Positions 37,572 through 47,111 of a DNA stretch of 64,000 bases are shown in pieces (within the stretch, counting starts at the first letter, position 1; each line of letters begins with the position of its first letter). The position numbers and the translations under genes are program-made. The stretch covers positions 62,001-126,000 of the forward strand of contig NZ_FQWT01000008.1 of NCBI RefSeq assembly GCF_900129755.1. Direction: 5' to 3'. This stretch comes from Chryseobacterium oranimense. GTDB lineage: Bacteria > Bacteroidota > Bacteroidia > Flavobacteriales > Weeksellaceae. The notes beneath the pieces are model-generated. The model was not told the DNA's origin. It worked only from the letters and a program-made list of their open reading frames with translations, and ran no database searches.

Positions 37572-37821
37572 AATGTTATTTTGAAGGAACAAAGATAACA
37601 ACTTTTAGATTGAAATGTCCAGAATGTTCCTTGCGCAGATTCTTCTTCATGATGGGACACGGATCTGACCGGTTGGAATAAGAAAAATCTATAATCTGTT
37701 TAATCTGCAAAAAAATACAAATACTGTACTGTATTGCAAATACAGGATCAAAAAGCAATAACACAGAAGAAGTATTTCCATACTCTGCTTCTTATTTTAG
37801 CAAAAATTAAAGACAGATACA

Positions 37822-38211
37822 ATGAAAATAGAGCATGTTGCGATCTGGGTAAAAGATCTGGAAAAAATGAAAACATTCTACCAGACCTATTTTGGAGCCG
37901 TTTCCAATGAGAAATACCACAATCCTGTAAAGCATTTCCAGTCTTATTTTTTGAGCTTTGAAAACGGCTGCCGTCTCGAAATTATGAACAGACCCGATAT
38001 TCAGGAGAGCGGGAACTCTTATGATTCCCAGCAGTTCGGGATTATTCATCTGGCGTTTTCTACGGGAAGTAAGGAAAAAGTAGATGAACTGACAGAAATT
38101 TTAAGAAAAGACGGTTATACCATAGCGGGCGAACCCCGTACAACAGGTGATGGCTACTACGAAAGCGTAATTCTGGATCCGGAAAATAACATTATTGAAA
38201 TAACTGATTAA
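37822..38211 (+). CDS. VOC family (glyoxalase-like) protein
   Basis: 129 residues with a single VOC repeat pair: KIEHVAIWVKDLEKMKTFYQTYFGA at the start, GIIHLAFSTGSKEKV centrally and YYESVILDPENNIIEIT at the end; His5, His74-region and Glu fit the metal site. Substrate unknown. Lone gene. Confidence 0.85.
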   Translation: MKIEHVAIWVKDLEKMKTFYQTYFGAVSNEKYHNPVKHFQSYFLSFENGCRLEIMNRPDIQESGNSYDSQQFGIIHLAFSTGSKEKVDELTEILRKDGYTIAGEPRTTGDGYYESVILDPENNIIEITD

Positions 38212-38228
38212 AGTAAGGTTTTATGGAT

Positions 38229-38269
38229 TGGATTAGGTTTCGGCGGCAAAGCCGCCGAAACCTAATCCA
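38229..38269. repeat. perfect 19-bp hairpin, GGCGGC-AAA-GCCGCC
   Basis: TGGATTAGGTTTCGGCGGC and its exact complement flank AAA. It lacks a T tract and is unusually GC-rich for this genome, so it looks like a REP-type palindromic element. A smaller related hairpin (TCCGGCTTTGCCGGA) is at 54963-54977. Confidence 0.8.
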
Positions 38270-38485
38270 TCAAATATTTTAAACTTATTTTTTGACACCA
38301 GACTCATAGTTTTCATCATAAAACAATCTGTTTCTTTATCTGTCAAATCCGGATAAAATACACTGTGAAAATAATTTCACCTTGATTTAATCAGCCTTTT
38401 TATCAATTATACAGGGAAGTATTATTTAACTATTAATCATTCATATAAAATTTTATTCTCTGCGAAATAGTTTTATTTTTGTTAG

Positions 38486-39133
38486 ATGATGCAAACCGGC
38501 TCCCCATTTTTGGATACTATCTTTCTGCTGCGGAAAAGCGGCAGCATGACTGTTTTTACAGATATACAGCAGATTTCAAAAAAAGAAGAGCAGGAAGCAG
38601 GAAATTATTTTGAAGCGGAATTTGAAAACGAAAGACTGGAATTTTTATCTTCGGAAATCCGTTGTCATAAAGAAGCAGCGGTTTGGGCAGCTAAGGTTTT
38701 ATACCACAGTACCCAGCTCTATCTTATCCGGAAAAATACAGCAAAAGATCTGGAAAAGCTGATTCCAAAATTGAAAATAACGGCGGATACTTCTTCCCTA
38801 TTATCTGCGGATTTATCATTAAGGTTCTTACCTCAGATAGCATCTCTGCTGCATGCTGCAGATCCAGATGATCCGTTGATTAAAATTCTGGAAGATATTC
38901 TTACACAGTTTCATTATTCAGCGGTTGGGTATCATCTTGATTTGGGAAAAGTCAATTGGGAAAAAGAACTGAAGGACAAAACCTACCGGAAATTATATCT
39001 GGAGAGAATTGTTGAAAAGAAAGCTTATGAGCTGGCTGAAATTCCCTATATTAATAAACTTTTAATAGCAGATTTCGGAATATACAAAGATATCTATTGG
39101 AGAGATTTAAAGATTGTTGAACATGGAGATTAA
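38486..39133 (+). CDS. first gene of the MoxR-vWA-propeller operon, bpX-like partner
   Basis: 215 residues, soluble, helical. No catalytic motif seen. It opens a seven-gene operon whose genes all overlap or nearly touch. Pfam holds several accessory domains (bpX0-bpX6) of MoxR-vWA-beta-propeller ternary systems; position and size fit one of these, but I cannot say which number. A TATTTTTG -7 element lies at 38474-38481, just before the start, so the mRNA is almost leaderless. Confidence 0.65.
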   Translation: MMQTGSPFLDTIFLLRKSGSMTVFTDIQQISKKEEQEAGNYFEAEFENERLEFLSSEIRCHKEAAVWAAKVLYHSTQLYLIRKNTAKDLEKLIPKLKITADTSSLLSADLSLRFLPQIASLLHAADPDDPLIKILEDILTQFHYSAVGYHLDLGKVNWEKELKDKTYRKLYLERIVEKKAYELAEIPYINKLLIADFGIYKDIYWRDLKIVEHGD

Positions 39134-39836
39134 TACTGCGGTTACCCTCGGTTTTGTAACAGCGTCCTACTTTTTTATTTTCAGTATTCTGGCATACTAT
39201 GCCCAAAAGATCATCTTTAAAAAGAGGATTAAAGAAGTTCATATGTTTATGTCATTCTCAAAACCTTTGTATTCTTATACCCTCAGAAATGATGTTGAGG
39301 TGAAATATGGCTATATACCGCTTTCCAGCTATATCAATGTTGATTTCGGGGAAGCTGGGCTTACAGGCCCGGAGCAGAAAAAATATGAAGCGGAAATCAG
39401 GAATAATGGTATTGCTTTTCAGATAATGATAACCGTTTTTTTCCTGGTAGTTTTTGGTGCATTAAATTTTATTCTTGGAAATAATACGCTGACGATGTTC
39501 AGTGATTTGGGCTCCAATACCTGGGCATTAATTTCCGGAAAACAGGAATTTTCGGATTTTGCGGTATTTATTCACAGCCAATATAATGCTTACGGAAAAA
39601 ATTTTTACATAGTGGCAGCTACAATGATGTATTTCATTGTGATTGCATTACTGATGATTGTTACCTCATGGTCTCCGTACCTGTCACTGATTTTATCCTT
39701 GTTGATTGTAGTAATCTATTGTTTATTGGTTTTTAAATATTTCGAATTACCGCTTACTTTCTATATAGATCTGATGCTCGCATTGATTATTAGTGGATTT
39801 ATATACTTTTTATTATTAAGATTTTTCATAAAATAA
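39123..39836 (+). CDS. five-helix membrane protein of the MoxR operon
   Basis: 237 residues from the ATG at 39123, overlapping the previous gene by 11 bases. About five membrane helices: one at residues 5-30, one near 100-122, and three in the C-terminal third. A soluble loop between the first two. Family not recognised; likely a membrane anchor for the ternary system (inference). Confidence 0.65.
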   Translation: MEINTAVTLGFVTASYFFIFSILAYYAQKIIFKKRIKEVHMFMSFSKPLYSYTLRNDVEVKYGYIPLSSYINVDFGEAGLTGPEQKKYEAEIRNNGIAFQIMITVFFLVVFGALNFILGNNTLTMFSDLGSNTWALISGKQEFSDFAVFIHSQYNAYGKNFYIVAATMMYFIVIALLMIVTSWSPYLSLILSLLIVVIYCLLVFKYFELPLTFYIDLMLALIISGFIYFLLLRFFIK

Positions 39837-39842
39837 ATACTG

Positions 39843-40976
39843 ATGACTCAAAATATTACAAAACTTAATACCGTTCTCAACTACGTAAAAGATACTTTTG
39901 TAGGAAAAAATGATGTAGTGGATCTGTTGGGAATCTGCCTGTTGGCTAAAGAAAATGCATTTCTGTACGGACCTCCCGGAACCGCAAAATCTGCCATTGT
40001 AAGAACACTCTCAAAAACAGTAAAAGACGGAAGAAACTTTGAGTACTTATTAACCCGCTTTACGGAACCGAACGAAATTTTCGGGCCTTTCGATATCCGT
40101 AAACTCAAAGAAGGGGAGCTCCTTACCAATACCGAAGGAATGATGCCGGAAGCTTCACTCATTTTCCTGGATGAAATATTCAATGCCAATTCAGCGATTC
40201 TGAATTCACTTCTTACCGCTCTGAACGAAAAAATCTTCAAAAGAGGAAAAGAAACAAAAAAATTGCCGGCGCTCATGTTCGTGGGGGCCAGCAATGTTCT
40301 TCCGGAAGACGAATCGCTTAACGCATTATTCGACCGTTTCCTCGTCAGAATCAATGTGGATTATGTAAATCCTGAGCTTCTTCAGCAGGTCCTTCTGGCC
40401 GGAAGAAAGCTGGAAAACGAAACAGAAACCCATATTCCGGAAATTCTTGCAGATGAAATCAGGGAGCTTCAAAACCTGTGTAAAACAGTGGATTTGAAAC
40501 CCATCTACGAAGTTTATCTAAACACCATCATCAGTTTAAGAAATACAGGAATTGCCATCTCAGACCGTAGAGCAGTAAAGCTTCAGAACCTGATTGCTGC
40601 CAGTGCTTTAATCTGTGGAAGAAATGAAGCCGTACTTTCCGACCTTTGGGTGCTGAAACATATCTGGGATACGGAAGAACAGATTGAAATTCTTGAAGGC
40701 ATCATCAACAGAACCATTGAAAAAGACGATCATCCGCAATCCCATCCACAGGCTATGCAGAACAAAACTCCTAATCCGGAGGAAGTAATGAAAGACGTAA
40801 AAATCCTTGTGGAAAAATGGAACAGCGGAATGCTCAGCTTTGAAGAGCAGAATGTGATCAAAGATAAACTGAGATACCTTCAGACCCGCTGCGACTGGAT
40901 CAGAAACCCGGAACAGAAACAGTATATACAGCAAGAAATTGAAAGCTTATGGCAGAAGATCCTTCAAAGTGTGTAA
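39843..40976 (+). CDS. MoxR-family AAA+ ATPase (RavA-like)
   Basis: 377 residues. Walker A GPPGTAKSA at 43-51, Walker B SLIFLDEIFNAN at 105-116, sensor-1 GASN near 143, and arginine finger region LFDRFLVRI near 155, in the RavA/MoxR order with a C-terminal lid. MoxR ATPases remodel partners that carry vWA domains; such a partner is encoded two genes downstream. Overlaps the next gene by 28 bases. Confidence 0.95.
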   Translation: MTQNITKLNTVLNYVKDTFVGKNDVVDLLGICLLAKENAFLYGPPGTAKSAIVRTLSKTVKDGRNFEYLLTRFTEPNEIFGPFDIRKLKEGELLTNTEGMMPEASLIFLDEIFNANSAILNSLLTALNEKIFKRGKETKKLPALMFVGASNVLPEDESLNALFDRFLVRINVDYVNPELLQQVLLAGRKLENETETHIPEILADEIRELQNLCKTVDLKPIYEVYLNTIISLRNTGIAISDRRAVKLQNLIAASALICGRNEAVLSDLWVLKHIWDTEEQIEILEGIINRTIEKDDHPQSHPQAMQNKTPNPEEVMKDVKILVEKWNSGMLSFEEQNVIKDKLRYLQTRCDWIRNPEQKQYIQQEIESLWQKILQSV

Positions 40977-41692
40977 AAGAATTCCGCGCAGAAATTCCCC
41001 GTGCCGATGAAGATGTTCTCGGCTCAATAAGAGACTGGAAAAATATCCATATTGCGGTGGATGAAGAAACGGTATGGCTGAAAGGCTTCACTGATGAACA
41101 GACGGTATCCGCAGAAATCCGGCAGCTGCCGAATTTCATATTGTATGAACTGCGTGAAGGTCTTCTATTTAGAAAAGGAGCGCTGGTTCCGGACAAAAAA
41201 ATGAGAACCGCTTTGCTATGGTCACCGATAGATAAGGCATTGCGTCTTACCTTTCCGGCTTCCAACCAAAACTATTTTGGGATAGATGAAAAAGTTAAGG
41301 TTGGCTTAAAGCCAGGCAGTGAAGAACATCCTGCTTTTGCATTATTAAGTATAATTTCAGAAATTAAAGAAAGCATTCCCGCCCAGCCGGATTTCAAGCT
41401 TGAAAAAATTGAATGGACGGTAATTAATGATAAAGCCCTGTTTCTGGGAACACCATTGTTAAGCCTGCCGGGTAAAGCCTATTGGACAAGAGGCGGACAC
41501 CTTCTGCCTGCAGGTTTTGAATTCGAATTTAAAAATATGAGTTCACTTCTGCAGCGGCAGTATAATAAAAATTTGGACAAATGGCTGTTATGGAATGAAG
41601 ACGGAACCTATCTTCCCATTAAAAAAGAAGATTTACGACCACTGTCTGTAAGCTCATTCCGTCTTACTGAAAAAACAAAAGAATGGATTTAA
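40949..41692 (+). CDS. bpX-like accessory protein of the ternary system
   Basis: 247 residues, mixed alpha/beta, no motif of known enzymes. Starts inside the MoxR gene and overlaps the vWA gene by 10 bases, so its product is made together with both. Probably one of the bpX domain families; identity not certain. Confidence 0.65.
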   Translation: MAEDPSKCVKEFRAEIPRADEDVLGSIRDWKNIHIAVDEETVWLKGFTDEQTVSAEIRQLPNFILYELREGLLFRKGALVPDKKMRTALLWSPIDKALRLTFPASNQNYFGIDEKVKVGLKPGSEEHPAFALLSIISEIKESIPAQPDFKLEKIEWTVINDKALFLGTPLLSLPGKAYWTRGGHLLPAGFEFEFKNMSSLLQRQYNKNLDKWLLWNEDGTYLPIKKEDLRPLSVSSFRLTEKTKEWI

Positions 41693-44064
41693 ACGAATAT
41701 TTCCAGTCATACGAAAACTACTTCTGGGAGTGGGAAACCGACGAGGATATCGCCGGAGATTCCGGATACCATGATTATAACCTCATCTCGATTCCGGGTG
41801 TTGGGGCAATAGCCTACAGACCTTACGTGATGGAGATTCTGAAAGAACTTCAGCCACAGGGATGGCCTCCTTTCGGGGCATTGCTTATGGTATTATATGC
41901 AATGCAGGACGGATACACAGATTTCGCAGGTCCCTTAAAACATACCGCTAATTTTCACAGCATCGGAAATTTTGATTTCACCGCAGAAAAAAGCATTGAA
42001 TTCCTTGAAAAACTTAAATCATTAAATAAAACCTATAAACAGGGACAAAACAGAATAGTACTTCTTCAAACCTTATTTCAGGATTCACATAACAGGCTGG
42101 CTTCAGGTAAAGCAGAAATGATCCTCACAAATTATTACCGCAGACCTCACATACTGGCTGCAAGTGCAGAAAAAAAATATGCAGGCCCATCAGCAATTAA
42201 CAGGGATCTGAGTACCCTCAATCTTTTGAATGAAAGATTCCCTACCACGCAGTCTATTGTTGATGCTATGCGGGATCACATGGATGAACCGGAACTGGAT
42301 GACGAAGTAGTGGAAGAGGAAACCACTGTAGAAACGGATAAAGACTTTATTCAGCAACTCATCGAAGAGCCCAAAACCTTTCAGGTAGGCAGTCTCATTA
42401 AAAGAATATGGAGCGGATTAAGAATTCCTATGCGTCACCTTTCCCCGGGAGAACAGCCTATCGGAGGAATTTCTGATATGGCGAACAAAGGAGATCTGCA
42501 TAGGATGCTGCTTTCTGAATTTGCCAATGATGATGAGGTTTTCATGAACCGTGTGGCCAATAACGAAGCATTGTATATTCAAAGAGAAATACCGCCGGAA
42601 GAAAATATTTTTGAACGTATTATTTTAATCGATACTTCCCTTAGAAACTGGGGAATACCGAAAGTAATGGCATTTGCATCAGCTATTGCCGTCATTAAAC
42701 ATCCCAAAGCCCATTCAGAATGTAAAGTTTTTGCACTGGGACAGGCATGCATCCCGATTTCTCTGGATAAAACCGAACATATTATTGAAAACCTGAATCA
42801 GGTAAGCCCTGTTCTGGAAGTGTCAGAAGCTCTGGAAAAATTCTTTAATGAAGAACATACTGAAAAAGATCTTGAAGTATTTTTCATTACTCATCAGGAA
42901 AATCTTGCCGATGAAAAAATAAGGAAAGTAATTCATGAAAACAGGGACAGGTTAAAATTCCTGATCACAACAGATGCAAACGGTGAACTGAATTTCTACA
43001 AACATCATAAAGGAGCCAGAAAACACATTCAGAAGATAAAGCTTCCCTTGCAGGAATTATGGGCCAATCCGCCGCAGCGTAAGCAAAAAGCCCATCAGAT
43101 CAACGGTAAGAAAACAGATCTTCCACAGAATTACCCGATCCTGTTTCCGACCCCGTCCAATAAAATTGCCCAGTTCTTATATGAAGGTGAATTTTATATT
43201 CTGAGTTCAAAAAAACAGCTGCTGAAGACCTATCTTTCTGATAATTACTATGACCGGAATTCCTATGATTATTACAAAACCTATCATGGCTGTGAAGTTC
43301 TGATTGAAGATATTTCGGTGAGACCGAGAGGACAGTTTGCTCTCGCTAAGAACAAACAGCAGCATTTTATTTTATGTCAGTACCAGGCTGATAAAAAGCT
43401 GGTTTCAAAACTCAATCTGAACACTAAAGAATATTCCGAGCAGAATGTTACCGGATTGAATATTCCCGGCTCCTATCACCTGATCTATTTCGGAAAGAAT
43501 TTTTACCTTCACCAGCCTACGAATTCTTCACTTTACAAAATCAATCTGGAAGGGAATGTATTTGTAGAAAACATTTTCAATGATGATGGCGAAATAGATA
43601 AAAATGTGGCAAAAGCAGAGATCGAAGCAGCCAAACTTAACCGAAGCGGCATGAAGATCATCAGCAATTTTAACAGAATAGGCATCAACGAGAACAATAA
43701 TCTGGTGATTTCAGGAAATGAACTGAGCAGGATATACGATAACTCCCTGAACCTTTATAAAAACAGGTTTGAAGTAAAGATCCTGGCAGAGCAGAATAAA
43801 AATAAGTTTACATTCCAGGATGGCAGCGAAGTGATTACAGATTCCCGCGGAATGCTTACTTTTAAAAGCAGTAATACCGGAATACCAACATTTTATATTC
43901 CTTCCACAGAATACGGCTTTTTAGCCCTGGCGACCGATACCGAATATGGCGGATCAGAATATTACCTTCCAAAGCATACCTTACTAAAAGTGAAAACGAT
44001 GGAAGAAATGTATACTCAGTATTTAACAGCATTTATTAACCAGATCCTGGATTATGGAGCTTAG
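41683..44064 (+). CDS. vWA plus beta-propeller-like protein
   Basis: 793 residues. The centre (about 300-440) has a vWA-like segment beginning ERIILIDTSLRNWGIPKVMAFASAIAVI: a degenerate MIDAS (DTSLR in place of DxSxS). The C-terminal 300 residues contain repeated beta-rich blocks (GEFYILSSKKQLLK, GKNFYLHQPTNSSLYKINLEG, NNLVISGNELSRIYDN) compatible with a propeller. Together with the MoxR gene this is the MoxR-vWA-propeller core. MoxR probably acts on this protein. Confidence 0.8.
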   Translation: MDLNEYFQSYENYFWEWETDEDIAGDSGYHDYNLISIPGVGAIAYRPYVMEILKELQPQGWPPFGALLMVLYAMQDGYTDFAGPLKHTANFHSIGNFDFTAEKSIEFLEKLKSLNKTYKQGQNRIVLLQTLFQDSHNRLASGKAEMILTNYYRRPHILAASAEKKYAGPSAINRDLSTLNLLNERFPTTQSIVDAMRDHMDEPELDDEVVEEETTVETDKDFIQQLIEEPKTFQVGSLIKRIWSGLRIPMRHLSPGEQPIGGISDMANKGDLHRMLLSEFANDDEVFMNRVANNEALYIQREIPPEENIFERIILIDTSLRNWGIPKVMAFASAIAVIKHPKAHSECKVFALGQACIPISLDKTEHIIENLNQVSPVLEVSEALEKFFNEEHTEKDLEVFFITHQENLADEKIRKVIHENRDRLKFLITTDANGELNFYKHHKGARKHIQKIKLPLQELWANPPQRKQKAHQINGKKTDLPQNYPILFPTPSNKIAQFLYEGEFYILSSKKQLLKTYLSDNYYDRNSYDYYKTYHGCEVLIEDISVRPRGQFALAKNKQQHFILCQYQADKKLVSKLNLNTKEYSEQNVTGLNIPGSYHLIYFGKNFYLHQPTNSSLYKINLEGNVFVENIFNDDGEIDKNVAKAEIEAAKLNRSGMKIISNFNRIGINENNNLVISGNELSRIYDNSLNLYKNRFEVKILAEQNKNKFTFQDGSEVITDSRGMLTFKSSNTGIPTFYIPSTEYGFLALATDTEYGGSEYYLPKHTLLKVKTMEEMYTQYLTAFINQILDYGA

Positions 44065-45760
44065 AATAAAACCTTTTCCTAAAAACAGTTATCCTAAAAA
44101 AGGCCTTTTGATTAAAGATCCTTCACCCCGAGTATGGCTTCATGAAATGGAAATACTGGGAATAGATCTCAATCACATAAAGTCTTATGCTATTCCTTCG
44201 GATCAGCCCAATGTCCTGTACGGATGTTTACTGGTTTTTAATGATGAAGCGCCTCAGGAAATCGGAAGAAATGCTTATTTCCAGTGTGTGGATGACCAGC
44301 TTTTTATCCCTGAAAATACCATATTCTATCCAAAAATCAACCCGGAAGACTGGCTGTCTGCCGGTTCAGTATTGATGGTGATGCATCCTGAATTTGGTTT
44401 TGTAAAACTTACGGAAGAAATAGACTGGCTTTCTGTGATACAGGAACCCGAAATTTCAATCGGAAAAGTAAGAAGACCTTCAAACGGAGTGAAAATTCCG
44501 CAGCATATCGAAAGTTTCACCGTTGAGATGGATGATGAAAAAGTTCTGGAAACCCTTCAGCAGCCGAAAAGTGAAGAGGAATGGATGAACAGCCTTCCTT
44601 TCGACCTGAAAAAAGTAATGGCAGGAAACAAAAAAGAAATTGAAAAGTATTTAAAATATTTAGAAAAATATCCTGACAGAGCTGTAGAACTAGGTGTTCC
44701 GCTGGATATTATGGGAACATCCCGCGGCGACGGTTTTGGAAAATTTACCTTTGGAGACAACTGGCTGAGTTCTCTGTTCGGAGGTTCAGGAGACCGGAAG
44801 GAAACTGCAGGAAGCCGGAATTTCCGGTGGATATTCTGGGGTGTTGTAGTGATTGCTATTCTTTTCAGGATTTTCATGCCGGCAGATAAAGACAGGACCC
44901 AGAAAGAAGATTTTCTTGTTTCATCAGGTAAAATTATGAACGGGACGGAAAAACTTCAGTCAGATATCATTGCTTATCAGTCCGGGGTGACAGATATTGA
45001 CATGAAAATCGACTCCATTTACGGAAAAGAAAGGAAAAAGCTTTCCAATGAATATACTGCGGCCGGAGCTGCCATGTCAAAAGACAAAAACGAAAGAGAG
45101 CGGTATAAAAAGTCAGGAGGCAGAAACCTGGGGGAGGTTGGAAATGATATTGAAAAACTGAATGCCAGAGAACAAAACAGCAGGGATTCCCTGAAAATTG
45201 TATATTCAAAAAGAATTACAAAACATCTTGTTCAGCAGGAAGAAGCCATGAAACATAAGATTTCAGATTCACTGAAACAGTACACCAAAGGAAAACCTGT
45301 GAATGGAGAGATCGTGAAATTTATTTTAAAGAAGAAGCAGGCTCTCATAGCAGATTCCCTCGGAAAGTTATATGGAACACTTGATATAACGGAACTTCCG
45401 CCGGCTCCGGTTAAAGATTCAAAAATTGGAACCCTTGAGTCGGGAGAAAGCAGTGATTATAAAGAAACCAGGATTTCAGATATCCTGTATCTAGTGATTT
45501 TCATGTTCGGGGCTGTAGGGCTCTATTCTTTTATTTTTAAAAGAAAATCATTAAACCTCGGTGGAGACAATGTACCGCTTTGGGTGAAGATAATATTGTC
45601 TGTTATGCTGGTTTCCATGCTGGTATATTTATTTTATCCGCTGATAAAAATGTTTGGCTACAACTGGTTCGTATGGATTCTGGTGATCTTTGTGATCCTC
45701 CTTCTCTACCGCCTGTTCAGCGAAGACAAAACCATTTTAAAGCCTGATGACGATGAATAA
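44054..45760 (+). CDS. bpX6-like protein with four membrane helices
   Basis: 568 residues. The first 130 residues are beta-rich and resemble the bpX6-type domain; next a helical segment and a Gly/Ser-rich linker; a membrane helix near 256-273 (RWIFWGVVVIAILFRIFM), a charged coiled-coil region to about 450, and three more helices in the C-terminal 100 residues. Overlaps both neighbours (11 and 14 bases). The bpX6 call rests on context. Confidence 0.65.
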   Translation: MELRIKPFPKNSYPKKGLLIKDPSPRVWLHEMEILGIDLNHIKSYAIPSDQPNVLYGCLLVFNDEAPQEIGRNAYFQCVDDQLFIPENTIFYPKINPEDWLSAGSVLMVMHPEFGFVKLTEEIDWLSVIQEPEISIGKVRRPSNGVKIPQHIESFTVEMDDEKVLETLQQPKSEEEWMNSLPFDLKKVMAGNKKEIEKYLKYLEKYPDRAVELGVPLDIMGTSRGDGFGKFTFGDNWLSSLFGGSGDRKETAGSRNFRWIFWGVVVIAILFRIFMPADKDRTQKEDFLVSSGKIMNGTEKLQSDIIAYQSGVTDIDMKIDSIYGKERKKLSNEYTAAGAAMSKDKNERERYKKSGGRNLGEVGNDIEKLNAREQNSRDSLKIVYSKRITKHLVQQEEAMKHKISDSLKQYTKGKPVNGEIVKFILKKKQALIADSLGKLYGTLDITELPPAPVKDSKIGTLESGESSDYKETRISDILYLVIFMFGAVGLYSFIFKRKSLNLGGDNVPLWVKIILSVMLVSMLVYLFYPLIKMFGYNWFVWILVIFVILLLYRLFSEDKTILKPDDDE

Positions 45761-46772
45761 ACAGAAATTTATAGACAAATTCCTGATTGCATTTATGATC
45801 CTGGCAGTGTTTAAGATCATTGGAATCGCAGCACAGCTTTTTCACGAAAGTTTTTGGAGTGTAGTGGGGACGCTGGCTATTTTCCTGGTTGTAGCTTTTA
45901 TTATTATGATTGTAATCACAGCCCTAAAAGATAAAGAACAGAACGGCAGAAATTCAGGAAGAAGAGGTTCCGGTGGCGGAAACTTTTATCTGGAAACTTC
46001 CTTATTTGACAGAATCAGAAACAAATACGAAGAGCTTGCTGAAAAATATATCGCAGAGAAAGACTATAAAAAAGCAGCCAAAGTTTACATGAACCTCCTT
46101 CAGGATAATTTCCGCGGTGCAAAAACCCTGGAAAATGGCGGCTTCTATAATGAGGCAGCAGCTGTTTATCTTAAAAAATTAAATAATAAATCAGAAGCAG
46201 CGTCCTGCTACGAAAAAGCAAAACAGTACAAAAAAGCAATTGACCTGTACAAAGAAATGCAGCAGAAAGAAAAAGTAGGAGACCTTTATAAAGAATTGAA
46301 TGATATAACAAATGCCCTGAGCTATTATCAGATGGTTGCGGATGATTATACAGCCAACAATCAGATGGTAAAAGCATCACTGGTATACAGCAAAAAAATG
46401 GAACAGCCGGAAGAAGCTCAAAAAATTCTGTTGCAAGGATGGAACGAAGATAAAGATGCTTTCAACTGTCTGAATAATTATTTTGCCAATGTTTTTGACC
46501 TTAAAAAACTGGAAAAAGAGATCCGGAACCTTTATCGGGATACTCCATCCTACAAAAAGGGAATCTATCTTGAAGCCATGAAGCACGAGTTTAAAAAAGC
46601 TCCTGAGCTGCAGGCTGTAACCCGTCATATTGCTTATGAAATTATTGCAGAAAAAGTAGCCACCCGTTCCGAAATCATTAATGAGTTGAAACATTTCAAT
46701 CCTGATGACAGTGTAATTTTAAAAGACATTTCGAGGTTTAAAACCGGAAGAAACCGGATATTAAGAAAGTAA
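45747..46772 (+). CDS. membrane-anchored TPR-like protein
   Basis: 341 residues. Two N-terminal helices (about 9-31 and 37-58), then a basic Gly-rich linker and a series of TPR/alpha-alpha hairpins (AEKYIAEKDYKKAAKVYMNLL, YNEAAAVYLKKLNNKSEAASCYEKAKQYKKAIDLYKEM). Final gene of the seven-gene operon, closed by a strong terminator at 46823-46857. Likely a scaffold at the membrane. Confidence 0.75.
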   Translation: MTMNKQKFIDKFLIAFMILAVFKIIGIAAQLFHESFWSVVGTLAIFLVVAFIIMIVITALKDKEQNGRNSGRRGSGGGNFYLETSLFDRIRNKYEELAEKYIAEKDYKKAAKVYMNLLQDNFRGAKTLENGGFYNEAAAVYLKKLNNKSEAASCYEKAKQYKKAIDLYKEMQQKEKVGDLYKELNDITNALSYYQMVADDYTANNQMVKASLVYSKKMEQPEEAQKILLQGWNEDKDAFNCLNNYFANVFDLKKLEKEIRNLYRDTPSYKKGIYLEAMKHEFKKAPELQAVTRHIAYEIIAEKVATRSEIINELKHFNPDDSVILKDISRFKTGRNRILRK

Positions 46773-46822
46773 GATTCAAAACTTAAGAATTTAATTAAAC
46801 AAAGTTTTATTTTACCGACAGG

Positions 46823-46857
46823 AATAAGGTGGCTGAGGTACCCTCAGCCACCTTATT
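46823..46857 (+). terminator. perfect 16-bp terminator hairpin behind the MoxR operon
   Basis: AATAAGGTGGCTGAGG and its exact complement surround TAC. Separates the MoxR operon from the leader-peptide region. Confidence 0.88.
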
Positions 46858-46904
46858 CTTAACAAACAGAAACTATTATTTCATTTCTCAAAAACAATTT
46901 TTCA

Positions 46905-46912
46905 TATCTTTG
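46905..46912 (+). promoter_or_regulatory. -7 element of leader 1
   Basis: TATCTTTG matches TAnnTTTG exactly. Transcription from about 46918 would leave a leader of only 6-8 bases before the ATG at 46925. Confidence 0.65.
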
Positions 46913-46924
46913 CGCCAGAAAATT

Positions 46925-47053
46925 ATGACACTACAAAGAGCACATATCAATGTAAATCTATGCGATAGCCCTTCAATAAAAGGATTATTCGGATACGAAT
47001 GGATGATATGGAATGAGGCGAAATGTGCTTGCTTTGAAAATTATTTACAATAA
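46925..47053 (+). CDS. leader peptide 1: all 20 amino acids in 26 codons
   Basis: A 42-codon frame starting ATG at 46925, stop TAA at 47051. Every one of the 20 amino acids occurs by codon 26 (for example His7, Cys13, Asp14, Pro16, Lys19, Phe22, Tyr24, Glu25, Trp26), with only six repeated residues in that span. It has no signal peptide, membrane segment or known motif. A perfect 13-bp terminator hairpin (47082-47111) follows 28 bases after the stop, and codons 31-32 (GAG GCG, 47015-47020) can pair with CGCCTC (47087-47092) of that hairpin's left arm. The layout is that of a transcription attenuator sensing availability of any aminoacyl-tRNA. A longer frame opening at 46829 runs back through the terminator and is ruled out. 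Confidence 0.7.
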   Translation: MTLQRAHINVNLCDSPSIKGLFGYEWMIWNEAKCACFENYLQ

Positions 47054-47081
47054 ACCCGTAAAAATTTAAACAAAATACCGC

Positions 47082-47111
47082 AGAAACGCCTCGATAACTC
47101 GAGGCGTTTCT
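47082..47111 (+). promoter_or_regulatory. attenuator terminator 1 with competing antiterminator
   Basis: AGAAACGCCTCGA and TCGAGGCGTTTCT form a perfect 13-bp stem around TAAC, followed by TTGTGTTTT (moderate U tract). The left arm's CGCCTC is also complementary to GAGGCG in codons 31-32 of leader 1. The two structures exclude each other. Nothing else is recognisable between 47112 and 47338 (AT-rich, one 20-codon frame at 47139 without features). Confidence 0.65.

Noticed and set aside
46829..46924. 5' extension of leader 1 giving a 74-codon frame
   Set aside because: It would start inside the MoxR operon terminator and upstream of the -7 box; the ATG at 46925 fits.
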